From contig NZ_JAFMOW010000065.1 of the NCBI RefSeq assembly GCF_019049675.1, forward strand, positions 1-64,000: a stretch of 64,000 nt of DNA. The letters are read 5' to 3'. Source of the stretch: Rahnella bonaserana. Its GTDB lineage: Bacteria > Pseudomonadota > Gammaproteobacteria > Enterobacterales > Enterobacteriaceae. Below, one piece after another: positions 17,677-26,321 of this stretch (its first letter is position 1; the number at the start of each line of letters is the position of its first letter). The position numbers and the translations under genes were made by a program. The notes below the pieces were generated by a model. It was not told the origin of the DNA and did not search any database. It worked only from the letters and a program-made list of their open reading frames with translations.

Positions 17677-17742
17677 TTAACGATTAATAAGCTAGATGTT
17701 AGATCGGACAGAATACCGCTTTGCACATTAAATGAACGTTGA
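17677..17742 (+). promoter_or_regulatory. Promoter module 4, decayed (third DUF1471 gene)
   Basis: The upstream box TTAACGATTAATAA (17677-17690) is intact and identical to that of module 3. The expected -35 and -10 positions read TAGATC and GCACAT, and the downstream box is reduced to TAAATGAACGTTGA (17729-17742), displaced by 4 nt. The third gene may rely on read-through or be regulated differently. Confidence 0.6.
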
Positions 17743-17787
17743 TGACAACGCCTGGCAAAGCGCAATAAACGAATTGAGGAAACCATC

Positions 17788-18045
17788 ATGAAAAACATTA
17801 CTATGACTCTCGCCGCTATCGCACTGGCAACCGCTTCTTTCTCCACCCTGGCTGCGACTGAAGTTCAGTCCGCTCCGGCCGGTCAGCAGGCAATTGGTGT
17901 TGTCAGCGCAACTTCAGGTAACAGCCTGAGCAGCCTGCAGGACAAACTGAGCGCTAAAGCCAGTGAAGCCGGTGCAAGTTCTTACCGTATCATCGGTGCT
18001 TCTGGTGACAACCACCTGTACGGCACGGCTGAACTGTATAAATAA
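17788..18045 (+). CDS. DUF1471 periplasmic protein, copy 3
   Basis: 85 residues with the same signal peptide and DUF1471 layout as copies 1 and 2; differences cluster at about residues 40-60 (ATSGNSLSSLQDKLSAKASE). TGAGGAAACC lies just before the ATG. It ends the array and is followed by the only strong terminator of the cluster. The reading frame is intact, so the protein is under selection despite the poor upstream promoter. Confidence 0.92.
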   Translation: MKNITMTLAAIALATASFSTLAATEVQSAPAGQQAIGVVSATSGNSLSSLQDKLSAKASEAGASSYRIIGASGDNHLYGTAELYK

Positions 18046-18078
18046 GCACAGCGGTATGCGTCAGAGCAGTAAGCAGAA

Positions 18079-18102
18079 GAGGCGGCGTTTGCCGCCTTTT
18101 TC
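18079..18102 (+). terminator. Terminator of the DUF1471 array
   Basis: GGCGGC (18081-18086), loop GTTT, GCCGCC (18091-18096), then TTTTT. A strong intrinsic terminator. Confidence 0.85.
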
Positions 18103-18198
18103 GTGCCTGCTATTCACCAAAACCACATTTGTTACGGCGCATCACGCAAAACTTATATCCGCTTTCTTGCTCACAGCCCCTGCCGTCATATAAAGGTG

Positions 18199-18234
18199 TT
18201 GGCGTGAGGCATATTTAGGTATAAAATTTTATAC
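18199..18234 (+). promoter_or_regulatory. Promoter with perfect 16-bp palindrome before the HTH gene
   Basis: -35 TTGGCG (18199-18204), 17 nt, -10 TAAAAT (18222-18227). The -10 is embedded in the perfect palindrome GTATAAAATTTTATAC (18219-18234), as expected for autorepression by an antitoxin-like HTH protein. Confidence 0.7.
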
Positions 18235-18258
18235 ACAAGGAGCGTGAAAGGAGACAAA

Positions 18259-18597
18259 ATGAAAGAGGACATTGATGTTGCTTCGCGCCATATCACGCCA
18301 GCTGACGGTAATGGCTTTGCCGATTTAGGATTTTGCGAAGAACAAGCGCAACATTTACATGCGGATTCGCAAGCTAAAATCGCACAGACCATTGCCCTGA
18401 AAGAACAACTGATGACTGAAATTGGTAACTGGATAGCACTGCAAAATATGCGTCAAGGTGATGCAGCTAAAGTGCTCCAGGTTTCACGCCCGCGGGTTTC
18501 CGACGTAGTGAATAAAAAAACCGATAAATTTACGCTGGATGCTCTGATTCTGATGCTGAGTCTGGCTGGCAAACAGGTGAAACTGGTGGTCGAATAA
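18259..18597 (+). CDS. HTH (XRE/HTH_37) antitoxin-like regulator, orphan
   Basis: 112 residues. The N-terminal ITPADGNGFADLGFCEEQAQ and the later DAAKVLQVSRPRVSDVVNKK (about residues 73-92) match the HTH_37 family, whose members are usually HigA/RelB-like antitoxins. AGGAG is 6 nt before the ATG at 18259; an in-frame GTG at 18244 is less likely. No RelE/HigB-type toxin ORF lies upstream or downstream, so it is either an orphan antitoxin or a stand-alone regulator. A perfect palindrome overlaps its promoter. Confidence 0.8.
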   Translation: MKEDIDVASRHITPADGNGFADLGFCEEQAQHLHADSQAKIAQTIALKEQLMTEIGNWIALQNMRQGDAAKVLQVSRPRVSDVVNKKTDKFTLDALILMLSLAGKQVKLVVE

Positions 18598-18614
18598 TCA
18601 CTATCACAAAATAC

Positions 18615-18643
18615 AAAAGGCAGGGATCTCTCCCTGCCTTCTT
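18615..18643. terminator. Bidirectional terminator between HTH gene and ddlA
   Basis: GGCAGGGA (18619-18626) and TCCCTGCC (18631-18638), flanked by AAAA on the left and TTCTTC on the right. It serves the two convergent genes. Confidence 0.8.
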
Positions 18644-18666
18644 CGTATTGCCCTGAAACCAGACGG

Positions 18667-19764
18667 TCAGTTAGCCGAGCTTTTCAGCTGGTTGTCCTGC
18701 TGATGTTGCTCCAGCGCCAGTTCGATCAGGCGGGTGATCAAATCGCTGTAACCTAGTCCACTGGCTGCCCAGAGTTTGGGATACATACTGATATTAGTGA
18801 ACCCCGGCAGCGTGTTGATTTCATTGATGATGACCTCACCCTGTTCGGTCAGGAATACATCCACGCGCGCCATACCCCGGCACTCCAGCACCTGAAATGC
18901 CTGTAAAGCAATGGCCCGTATGCGATCGTGCGTTTCCTGCGCTAAGTCCGCCGGAACAGCAATGGAAGCGCCGGATTCATTGATGTACTTAGTGTCGTAA
19001 GAATAAAACTCGTCGTGCAGGATGACTTCTCCGCAGACGCTTGCCTGCGGATAATCATTGCCCAGCACAGCACATTCAATTTCGCGGCCTTTAATGGCCG
19101 ACTCGACCAGCACTTTATGGTCGAAACTGAACGCTTCATCCAGCGCGCGCTGATATCCCGCTTCAGCGCTGACTTTGCTGACGCCGACGGATGAGCCCTG
19201 ATTCGCAGGCTTGATAAACAGCGGCAGCCCAAATTGTTGTGAAACTTCGGTAAAGGTGTGTTTATTACGGTTGGCGCGGGTCAGGCAGACGAACGGGGCC
19301 ACGGATAAACCGGCGTCACGCAACAGACGCTTGGTGACGTCTTTGTCCATGCTGACCGCTGAACCCAACACGCCTGAGCCAACGAAAGCTATATTTGCCA
19401 TGCGCAGCAATCCCTGTAACGAACCGTCCTCGCCCAGCGTGCCGTGAACAATCGGGAAAACCACATCGACCTGTGAAAGTGCGCTGGCACTTTGCGTTTC
19501 GATTAACTGATTTTCCGTTTGACCCGGGATCAGCGCGACCTGATTATTCGAGCGGTTCAGGGCAATCAGTGAAGGGTTCTCAGCATTGATCAGGTAATTG
19601 CTGGCATCATTGATATGCCATTCCCCTTTTTTATCGATACCAAGTAATGTCACATCAAAACGTTGCTTATCAATGGCATCAACAATGTTTTTCGCCGACT
19701 GCAACGACACTTCGTGTTCTGCCGATTTACCACCAAAAATGATACCAACCCGAAATTTACTCAC
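18667..19764 (-). CDS. ddlA: D-alanine--D-alanine ligase A
   Basis: A 365-residue cytoplasmic ATP-grasp ligase making the D-Ala-D-Ala dipeptide for peptidoglycan. The N-terminal [19 protein letters not shown], the ATP-grasp stretch [17 protein letters not shown] and the metal-binding [18 protein letters not shown] match E. coli DdlA throughout. The start is GTG at 19764, with AAGGAG 6 nt upstream; the open frame to 19839 would add residues absent from DdlA. The DHCW-motif cupin gene lies 61 nt upstream on the same strand. Confidence 0.95.
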   Translation of the reverse strand: MSKFRVGIIFGGKSAEHEVSLQSAKNIVDAIDKQRFDVTLLGIDKKGEWHINDASNYLINAENPSLIALNRSNNQVALIPGQTENQLIETQSASALSQVDVVFPIVHGTLGEDGSLQGLLRMANIAFVGSGVLGSAVSMDKDVTKRLLRDAGLSVAPFVCLTRANRNKHTFTEVSQQFGLPLFIKPANQGSSVGVSKVSAEAGYQRALDEAFSFDHKVLVESAIKGREIECAVLGNDYPQASVCGEVILHDEFYSYDTKYINESGASIAVPADLAQETHDRIRAIALQAFQVLECRGMARVDVFLTEQGEVIINEINTLPGFTNISMYPKLWAASGLGYSDLITRLIELALEQHQQDNQLKSSAN

Positions 19765-19825
19765 CTGCTGCTCCTTGTCGCCAGCACCTGGCTGGCCGCG
19801 AATTTTTATAAACAACACACTACGA

Positions 19826-20155
19826 CTAGTCGACAACAAACAGTTTCGCGCCTACCGGCGTGGAAGAACGGTGCGCCTCGGCATTGTCCGCCACCTGATA
19901 ACTCATGCCCGGTGACAGTGTAAATTTGCGGCCATCTTCCAAAAGGGTATGAAGCTCTCCTTCCAGACAAAACAGGACGTGGCCTTTACTGCACCAGTGA
20001 TCGGCCTCATAACCCGCTGAATATTCAACAATACGCACACGGATATCGCCGAATTTTTGCGTACGCCACAGCGCCATGCCGGTATCGCCCGGATGTTGTG
20101 TCGGCGTTACGTCGCTCCAGTCAGTCGTGCAAAACGGAATCGCATCAAGCTTCAT
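19826..20155 (-). CDS. DHCW-motif cupin-fold protein
   Basis: 109 residues, a single small cupin barrel. The segment [20 protein letters not shown] (residues about 48-67) carries the Asp-His-Trp-Cys signature of this family, followed by [14 protein letters not shown] and [15 protein letters not shown]. The His/Cys cluster could bind a metal. The function is not established. The start at 20155 (MKLDAIPF) was chosen because the family begins near this point; the open frame to 20218 adds unrelated residues. Confidence 0.8.
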   Translation of the reverse strand: MKLDAIPFCTTDWSDVTPTQHPGDTGMALWRTQKFGDIRVRIVEYSAGYEADHWCSKGHVLFCLEGELHTLLEDGRKFTLSPGMSYQVADNAEAHRSSTPVGAKLFVVD

Positions 20156-20493
20156 GAGTTTCTCAATGTGGGGAACAGGAAGGAACGCCAGCATAAAAGT
20201 GAGCGGTAAATTTATCAATCGCTTGCTAAAAACAATTCATTAACAGCCCGTCGCAAAGTTACGTAAAGCCGATTGTTCTTAGAGACAGCCCGCAGCCCAC
20301 GTATGGCGGGGTCAGTAAGAATGCCGTCTGAACCCCCGATACAGTTGTGTTGCATGAGGTTTCTGTGGGACAGAGGTCACGTTTTTTCGTCTATGCTTAA
20401 TGTTCTGTTGAGAAAGAACGCAGTAAGGCGAACGCACCTCAATTCCAACGTGGCGCTGTTTTTGGCGACACGTCACAAAACAAGGAGCAACAC

Positions 20494-21873
20494 ATGCCCT
20501 ATCAAACGATAAATCCGTTCAACAACAAACTCATCAAAGAATATCAGACCCATAATGACAAACAGGTCGAGGAAGCGCTGTCCACAGCACATGCCCTGTA
20601 TAAATCTGACTGGGCGCAAGGCGATATTAAGCAACGCGTCAAAGTGCTGCATAAACTTTCAGAACTGATGGCTTCCCGTGTCGATGAACTGGCAGAAGTG
20701 GTCAGTACGGAGATGGGCAAACTCATCGGTCAGAGCCGTGGCGAAGTGCAGATTTGCGCCGATATTGCGAAATTCTATGCTGAAAAAGCGGAGGAATTTC
20801 TCAAACCGGTGCCGTATAAATCCGAACTCGGTGAAGCGTGGGTCGAACATCACCCGATTGGCATCATCATGGCCGTTGAGCCGTGGAACTTCCCGTTTTA
20901 TCAGCTGATGCGTGTACTGGCACCCAATCTGGCTTCCGGTAACAGCGTAATCGTAAAACACGCCAGTATCGTTCCTCATTGTGCAGAAACCTTTGAGAAA
21001 CTGGTTGCCGAAGCTGGCGCGCCAAAAGGGGCCTATACCAATCTGTTTATTTCGCAGGATCAGGTGGCCTCAATCATCGATGACGACCGTGTTCAGGGCG
21101 TTGCGCTGACGGGCTCGGAAAAAGCCGGTGCCATCGTGGCTGCACGCGCCGCCGGTAAGCTGAAGAAATCGACTCTGGAGCTGGGCGGTAACGACGTGTT
21201 TGCGGTACTTGATGATGCCGATATCGATAAAGCAGCCAAAGCGGGTGCTCAGGCGCGCGTGTCGAATGCCGGTCAGGTCTGTACCGCAGCCAAGCGTTTC
21301 ATTATTCACGAGAAAGTCGCCGATGAATTCCTGAAGAAATTCACCGAGCACTTTAAAGCGCTGAAGATGGGCGATCCGCTGGATAAATCCACCACTCTCG
21401 GACCGTTGTCTTCTGCCGATGCGGTGAAAACGCTGAGCAAGCAGGTGGATGACGCCGTGAAGCACGGTGCGAAACTGCACTTTGGCGGCAAGAAAGTCAG
21501 TGATAATCCGGGGAATTTCTTTGAGCCGACCATACTGACGCACATTACCCGCGATAATCCGGCGTACTTCGAAGAGTTCTTTGGCCCGGTCGCGCAGGTA
21601 TATGTGGTGAAAAATGATGAGGAACTGGTGAAACTCGCCAACGATTCCCATTACGGTCTTGGCGGTTCTTTGTTTACCACAGACATGAATCGTGCCCGTA
21701 AGCTGGCAAGCCAGATCGAAACCGGCATGGTATATGTCAACTCACCGACGGATACCGCCGCCGAACTGCCTTTCGGCGGTGTAAAACGCTCCGGTTTTGG
21801 TCGCGAACTGTCTGATTTAGGTATCAAAGAGTTTGTGAACCAGAAACTGGTGGTGCTGGCCGCGAAGTCATAA
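20494..21873 (+). CDS. NAD(P)-dependent succinate-semialdehyde dehydrogenase-type enzyme
   Basis: A 459-residue class-3-like aldehyde dehydrogenase of the Sad/YneI and GabD group. The oxyanion Asn is N132 (EPWNFP), the general base E229 (LELGG), the catalytic cysteine C263 (NAGQVCTAAKRF). The end FGGVKRSGFGREL is typical. It most likely oxidises succinate semialdehyde or a similar short aldehyde to the acid; the exact substrate cannot be fixed from sequence. CAAGGAGCAAC precedes the ATG. TCTATGCTTAA at about 20390-20400 resembles an RpoS-type -10. It is a single-gene unit followed by an ERIC element. Confidence 0.85.
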   Translation: MPYQTINPFNNKLIKEYQTHNDKQVEEALSTAHALYKSDWAQGDIKQRVKVLHKLSELMASRVDELAEVVSTEMGKLIGQSRGEVQICADIAKFYAEKAEEFLKPVPYKSELGEAWVEHHPIGIIMAVEPWNFPFYQLMRVLAPNLASGNSVIVKHASIVPHCAETFEKLVAEAGAPKGAYTNLFISQDQVASIIDDDRVQGVALTGSEKAGAIVAARAAGKLKKSTLELGGNDVFAVLDDADIDKAAKAGAQARVSNAGQVCTAAKRFIIHEKVADEFLKKFTEHFKALKMGDPLDKSTTLGPLSSADAVKTLSKQVDDAVKHGAKLHFGGKKVSDNPGNFFEPTILTHITRDNPAYFEEFFGPVAQVYVVKNDEELVKLANDSHYGLGGSLFTTDMNRARKLASQIETGMVYVNSPTDTAAELPFGGVKRSGFGRELSDLGIKEFVNQKLVVLAAKS

Positions 21874-21893
21874 ATATTTCAACCAGAGTTCTA

Positions 21894-22080
21894 TACCCAA
21901 AATAATTCGGGCTGCAGGACAAAAGCTTCAGCTTTTGAACAGCGCTTGCGCTGGCCCTGACAGGGCGAGGCTTGCCGAGTAACGCGGCAAGTGAAGGGAT
22001 CCCGATGAGCTTACTCAGGTAAGTGATTCGGGTCACTGAACGCAGCCAACGCATCTGCGGTTCGAATTATGATGGGTAGC
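21894..22080. repeat. ERIC element with a hairpin-rich internal insertion
   Basis: CCCAAAATAATTCGGGCTGC at the left and CGCAGCCAACGCATCTGCGG ... ATTATGATGGGTA at the right are ERIC ends. The core GATCCCGATGAGCTTAC and GTAAGTGATTCGGGTCACTG matches the ERIC consensus around its central palindrome. About 66 bp (21918-21983) are inserted after the left arm, made of small hairpins: CAAAAGCT/AGCTTTTG, CAGCGC/GCGCTG and CCCTG-ACA-GGG. ERIC insertions of this size are known from enterobacteria. Confidence 0.85.
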
Positions 22081-22156
22081 CTTGATGCATGACAAAGCGC
22101 TGTCCTTATTTCCCTCCCTATAATCAGGCCCGTTTGTCTTCCCACTGGTAAATCAC

Positions 22157-23278
22157 ATGGCTTATGAACTCAATCTGGACTGGCCGGAATTTTTAGAAAA
22201 ATACTGGCAAAAAAAACCTGTTGTTATTAAAAAAGCGTTTTCCAATTTTGTCGATCCCATCTCCCCTGATGAGTTAGCCGGTTTAGCGATGGAACCGGAA
22301 GTGGACAGCCGTCTGGTGAGCCAAAAAAATGGGGAATGGCAGGCAAGCAACGGACCTTTCGAACATTTTGACGGTCTGGGAGAAACAGGCTGGTCATTAC
22401 TGGCGCAGGCCGTGAATCACTGGCATCTGCCTGCCGCGGAGCTGGTGAAACCTTTCCGCGTTTTGCCGGACTGGCGCTTAGACGACCTGATGATTTCCTA
22501 TTCCGTGCCCGGCGGCGGTGTCGGCCCGCATATCGACCAGTATGACGTGTTTATTATTCAGGGGATGGGCAGCCGTCGCTGGCGAGTGGGTGATGCCTTG
22601 CCGATGCGTCAGTTCTGTCCGCATCCGGCGTTATTGCATGTGGATCCTTTCACGCCAATCATTGATGAAGATCTCGAACCCGGCGACATTCTGTATATTC
22701 CGCCGGGCTTCCCGCATGACGGTTTTACCCATGAAACGGCTCTCAACTATTCCGTCGGTTTCCGCGGCCCTAACTCGCGCGATTTCATAAGCAGCTTTGC
22801 TGACTATGCGCTGGAAAACGATCTGGGCGGCAATCATTACAGCGATCCTGATTTAACGCTGCGTGATCACGTTGGAAAAGTGGAAGATTATGAGCTGGAA
22901 CGTGTGCGCCAGATGATGGTTGAAATGCTCAGCCAGCCGGAAGATTTCAAACAGTGGTTTGGCCGTTTCGCCACCACGCCGCGCCATGAACTGGATATCG
23001 CGCCGGCAGAGCCACCTTATGAAGCGCAGGAAATTGTGGATGCGCTGATGCAGGGCGAAAGCCTGACCCGTTTAAGCGGGCTGCGCGTGCTGAATGTCGG
23101 TGAACGTTTCTTTGTGAACAGCGAGCCGCTGGACACTGCTCAGCATGATGCTGCCGATGCGCTGTGCCGCTTCACTCTCATCAGTCAGAAAGAGCTGGGC
23201 AGCGCGTTGCAGGATCCTGAATTTGTCGTCCTGTTAACGGATCTGGTGAATCAGGGTTACTGGTATTTCGACGATTAA
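22157..23278 (+). CDS. roxA: 50S ribosomal protein L16 arginine hydroxylase RoxA (YcfD)
   Basis: A 373-residue JmjC-type 2-oxoglutarate/Fe(II) oxygenase that hydroxylates an arginine of ribosomal protein L16. The iron triad is visible: H125 and D127 (GPHIDQYD) and H187 (GFPHDGF). The C-terminal winged-helix/dimer part matches E. coli YcfD. Length is the same as the family's. It stands alone between an ERIC element and a bidirectional terminator. Confidence 0.95.
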   Translation: MAYELNLDWPEFLEKYWQKKPVVIKKAFSNFVDPISPDELAGLAMEPEVDSRLVSQKNGEWQASNGPFEHFDGLGETGWSLLAQAVNHWHLPAAELVKPFRVLPDWRLDDLMISYSVPGGGVGPHIDQYDVFIIQGMGSRRWRVGDALPMRQFCPHPALLHVDPFTPIIDEDLEPGDILYIPPGFPHDGFTHETALNYSVGFRGPNSRDFISSFADYALENDLGGNHYSDPDLTLRDHVGKVEDYELERVRQMMVEMLSQPEDFKQWFGRFATTPRHELDIAPAEPPYEAQEIVDALMQGESLTRLSGLRVLNVGERFFVNSEPLDTAQHDAADALCRFTLISQKELGSALQDPEFVVLLTDLVNQGYWYFDD

Positions 23279-23302
23279 TCCTTCGCGGATAAAAAAGATA
23301 AC

Positions 23303-23336
23303 AAAAGGCGGCTTCCCTGCGGATGCCGCCTTTTTT
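23303..23336. terminator. Terminator roxA / phn operon
   Basis: AAAAGGCGGC (23303-23312) and GCCGCCTTTTTT (23325-23336) form a stem with runs on both sides, able to end both convergent transcripts. Confidence 0.85.
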
Positions 23337-23373
23337 ATGCTCTTTTTTAACCGACAGTACCGACAGTAATGAC

Positions 23374-24297
23374 TTACGGACGGTAAAGTTCGACCGGCGG
23401 CTTCATTTTTCGCTCTTCCGGCTCAAACAAATCAATCTCTTCACCGTGAATATATTTGGCACGTAACATCGCAGAGATCTTATCCATGGTCATAACAATG
23501 GCGACCAGGATCAGCGTGATAAACATCACCACATCCCAGTTCCACAAACGCATATTTTCCGCATACACCAGACCAATTCCTCCCGCGCCGACAAAGCCGA
23601 GAACCGCGGCAGAACGGGTATTAGATTCAATCTGATACAGCGACAGTGCGAGGAATGTCGGGAAAGATTGGGTGAAAATCCCAAAGCGATGAGTTTGTAA
23701 CGGCGAAGCACCCAATGCCCGCAAACCGCGACTCGGCGAACGCTCCACGGCTTCGTGCCCTTCGGCATACAGTTTGCCGAGCAGCCCCAAATCCTGCATC
23801 ACAATCGCCAGCACACCGGCCAGCGGGCCCATGCCGACAGCGCGAACAAAAATCAGCCCCCAGATCGCCATATCCAGCCCGCGCAGTACGTCCAGCAGAC
23901 GACGGATAATCATGGAAACAGGACGGAGTACCGGCGTTGACATCACGTTACGCGCAGCCAGGAAAGAAAGCGGCAACGCGAGGAAAGACGCAGTGATCGT
24001 ACCGGCAAACACAATCGCCAGCGTAATGGCAATCTGCGTGAAGTAATACTTAAACGGCCATTCGGAAACGTTATGCCAGACGAACATACGCAGGAAGTAA
24101 CGGCCGACTTCACGGGTGCCGCGCACCACCTCGCTCCACGGAATGCCGAAATAACTGAAGAAATAGAGGTAGTACAGCGTAATGACGACAGCCAGTATCG
24201 CAAGGTAACGCAGATAGCGGCGCTGCGCGGCAAACAAATGTCCGTGCTGCTGCTTCAGGCTGCTGACAACATGAGGTTCAAGCGCATCAGTTAACAT
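23374..24297 (-). CDS. phnE: Phosphonate-type ABC transporter permease (PhnE, second)
   Basis: A 307-residue inner-membrane permease of the PhnE family with about six helices. The cytoplasmic loop RSPSRGLRALGASPLQTHRF contacts the ATPase and is followed by GFVGAGGIGLVYAENMRLW, a PhnE hallmark. It is the last gene of phnC-phnD-phnE-phnE; its ATG overlaps the preceding permease stop. Two non-identical PhnE subunits probably form a heterodimer. No C-P lyase genes are nearby, so the substrate could be phosphonate, phosphite or another phosphorus compound. Confidence 0.88.
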   Translation of the reverse strand: MLTDALEPHVVSSLKQQHGHLFAAQRRYLRYLAILAVVITLYYLYFFSYFGIPWSEVVRGTREVGRYFLRMFVWHNVSEWPFKYYFTQIAITLAIVFAGTITASFLALPLSFLAARNVMSTPVLRPVSMIIRRLLDVLRGLDMAIWGLIFVRAVGMGPLAGVLAIVMQDLGLLGKLYAEGHEAVERSPSRGLRALGASPLQTHRFGIFTQSFPTFLALSLYQIESNTRSAAVLGFVGAGGIGLVYAENMRLWNWDVVMFITLILVAIVMTMDKISAMLRAKYIHGEEIDLFEPEERKMKPPVELYRP

Positions 24298-25181
24298 CAG
24301 AAAGTGCCCTCCACGACGCGTTTACGCAGTTTACCGGAAAGAAAATCCATCGCCGACACCACCAGAATTATCAGCAATAAGGTCATGCTGACCTGGTCAT
24401 AACGGTCCAGTTTGATTGACGTCATCAGCTCCTGCCCGATCCCCCCCGCCCCGACTAAGCCAAGGATCGTGGACTGGCGAAAGTTGATTTCAAGGCGCAT
24501 AAAGCTGTAGGAAAGAAAGATCGGTTTGACCTGCGGCCACATGGCAAAACGCATGCGCTGCAAACGCCCGGCTCCGCAGGCTCTCAGACCGCACACCGGT
24601 TTGTCCGACGCGGTTTCAATGGATTCGTAGAAGAGTTTCGTCAGGCTGCCGACTGTGTGTAAGGTCAGCGCGATAAAGCCCGGAATGGCGCCAACGCCGA
24701 AGGCCATGACGCACATCACCGCCCACGCCAGTTCAGGCATGGTGCGCAGGAAAGCGACAAAAGTACGGATACTGAATTTCACCCACTTAGGTGAATCCGT
24801 ATTTCCTGCTGCGAGAAATGCAAGAATAACCGCCAGCGCGGTCGATAATATCGTCGAGGATAACGCCAGCTGAATAGTTTCCCAAATCAGTGGCAACTGA
24901 ATATTAAGTCGATATCCCCAGTACGCCAGTGAACCTTCTGTATGACCGTCAGCAAATAACAATGACCAGTGTAATACCGGAACAGTCTGACCAATATAAT
25001 CAAAGAAGCTCGGCGCGGAGACAATAATCGTTTTTAAATTAAGTTCGGAAACATTGCCTGACCACAGATATAACAACAGCATCAGCCCCGACCAGATCAG
25101 CGCCTCACGTTTTTGTTTTCCCCGGATCTGCTGGTAATAACGATTGAAGTCTTTGTTCAAAATAATATTTCCGATTTGCAA
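24297..25181 (-). CDS. phnE: Phosphonate-type ABC transporter permease (PhnE, first)
   Basis: A 294-residue permease paralogous to the next gene. It shares the GLVGAGGIGQELMTSIKLDR motif and the loop ETASDKPVCGLRACGAGRLQ, but is clearly diverged. The N-terminal 30 residues are hydrophilic. It is separated from phnD by 139 bp holding a pair of palindromic repeats, and overlaps the second phnE by one base. Confidence 0.87.
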   Translation of the reverse strand: MQIGNIILNKDFNRYYQQIRGKQKREALIWSGLMLLLYLWSGNVSELNLKTIIVSAPSFFDYIGQTVPVLHWSLLFADGHTEGSLAYWGYRLNIQLPLIWETIQLALSSTILSTALAVILAFLAAGNTDSPKWVKFSIRTFVAFLRTMPELAWAVMCVMAFGVGAIPGFIALTLHTVGSLTKLFYESIETASDKPVCGLRACGAGRLQRMRFAMWPQVKPIFLSYSFMRLEINFRQSTILGLVGAGGIGQELMTSIKLDRYDQVSMTLLLIILVVSAMDFLSGKLRKRVVEGTF

Positions 25182-25187
25182 TAATTA

Positions 25188-25318
25188 TTATTCCTCCCCC
25201 TGCGAAGGGGGAGGTCAGGAGGGGGTATTAAAAAAACAATAATGGTAAAAGCTTTCGCTTCCTGAGTTGCCATTAATACCCCACCCCAACCCTCCCCTTC
25301 GCAGGGGAGGGAGTTACG
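25188..25318. repeat. Paired palindromic repeats between phnD and phnE
   Basis: CCTCCCCCTGCGAAGGGGGA (25193 onward) and CCCTCCCCTTCGCAGGGGAG (25289 onward) are two copies of the same repeat in opposite orientation. Their tails (GGGGGTATTA and TAATACCCCACCCC) can also pair, giving a large BIME-like structure. It directly follows the binding-protein gene in the operon and may protect its mRNA. Confidence 0.75.
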
Positions 25319-25320
25319 GG

Positions 25321-26253
25321 TTAGCGACCGCCTTTAGTCAGCTCACGCTTCATATCAATAATCTGCTGATATTCAGCCAGGGACGTTTCGCCGATATGTT
25401 GTTTACCGCCGACGGCTTTCACGAAGCAGGCGTGGTCTTCTTTATCCAGTTTCTTAATGGCAGAAACCAGTTTAGCTTTGAACGCCGGTGGAAGATCGCT
25501 GCGCACTAAGATCGGGCCGTTAGGGATCAGCGGAGATTCCCAGATAATACGGATTTTCTTCATCAGATCCGGATGGTCCATGCGGATCATGCGGTTGAAT
25601 GCGCCGGAGGTATAACCGGTTTCGCGGTCGCCGATCATTGACGCCCAGGTTACTGCGCCTTCAAACTGACCGTTCAGCACGCCAAGAATATCCTGCTCAT
25701 GGCCGCCGGAGAAGGTGACGCTGGAGAAGAAGTTGTTGTACTTATTGTCTGTCGTGCCGCCAAATTCTTTCCTGAAAGTCTGGTTCGGGATCAGGTAACC
25801 GGAAGTGGAATCCGGGTCAGCGAAGCCGAATGATTTACCTTTCAGGTCAGACAATTTCTGGTACGGGCTGTCGGCTTTCACCACAACCACTGAGTGATAA
25901 CCACGGGATTTATCGGTATCGTCGATAACAATACCGACCAGATCTACGGCTTTCGGGTTATTAATATAAACTGAGGCGAAAGACGATGGCGACATACTTA
26001 ATACCATGTCTACTTTCTTACCTAACAACCCCTGAATAACACCTGAGTAATCAGAGGAATTACGCAGTTTGGTATCCACGTTTAATTCTTTATCGAAGAA
26101 ATCTTTTACACACTGATTATCGCCGATTTGCTGAGTTGCATTCTGGCCGCCCAGAATACCCAAATTCAATTCTTTAGGAGCATCTTCTGCCATGCTGTGC
26201 ATTGCGGTAAAAGAACCTGCTACGAAGACTGCCAGACGTAATAACTTCTTCAT
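25321..26253 (-). CDS. phnD: Phosphonate-type ABC transporter binding protein PhnD
   Basis: A 310-residue periplasmic binding protein. Signal peptide 1-22 (LLRLAVFVAGSFTAMHSMA), then KELNLGILGGQNATQQIGD. The phosphate-contacting pattern SPSSFASVYIN and the segment FADPDSTSGYLIPNQTF (PhnD-family 'DxxSTSG') are present. The start at 26253 (MKKLL) is preferred over 26298 because it begins the signal peptide directly. It is the second gene after phnC. Confidence 0.9.
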   Translation of the reverse strand: MKKLLRLAVFVAGSFTAMHSMAEDAPKELNLGILGGQNATQQIGDNQCVKDFFDKELNVDTKLRNSSDYSGVIQGLLGKKVDMVLSMSPSSFASVYINNPKAVDLVGIVIDDTDKSRGYHSVVVVKADSPYQKLSDLKGKSFGFADPDSTSGYLIPNQTFRKEFGGTTDNKYNNFFSSVTFSGGHEQDILGVLNGQFEGAVTWASMIGDRETGYTSGAFNRMIRMDHPDLMKKIRIIWESPLIPNGPILVRSDLPPAFKAKLVSAIKKLDKEDHACFVKAVGGKQHIGETSLAEYQQIIDMKRELTKGGR

Positions 26254-26321
26254 GTAATGATGACCTTGTGTAGATTGAGAGTAAGTAGAAATAAGCACTG
26301 CAAAATAAATAAGGTTATTGT

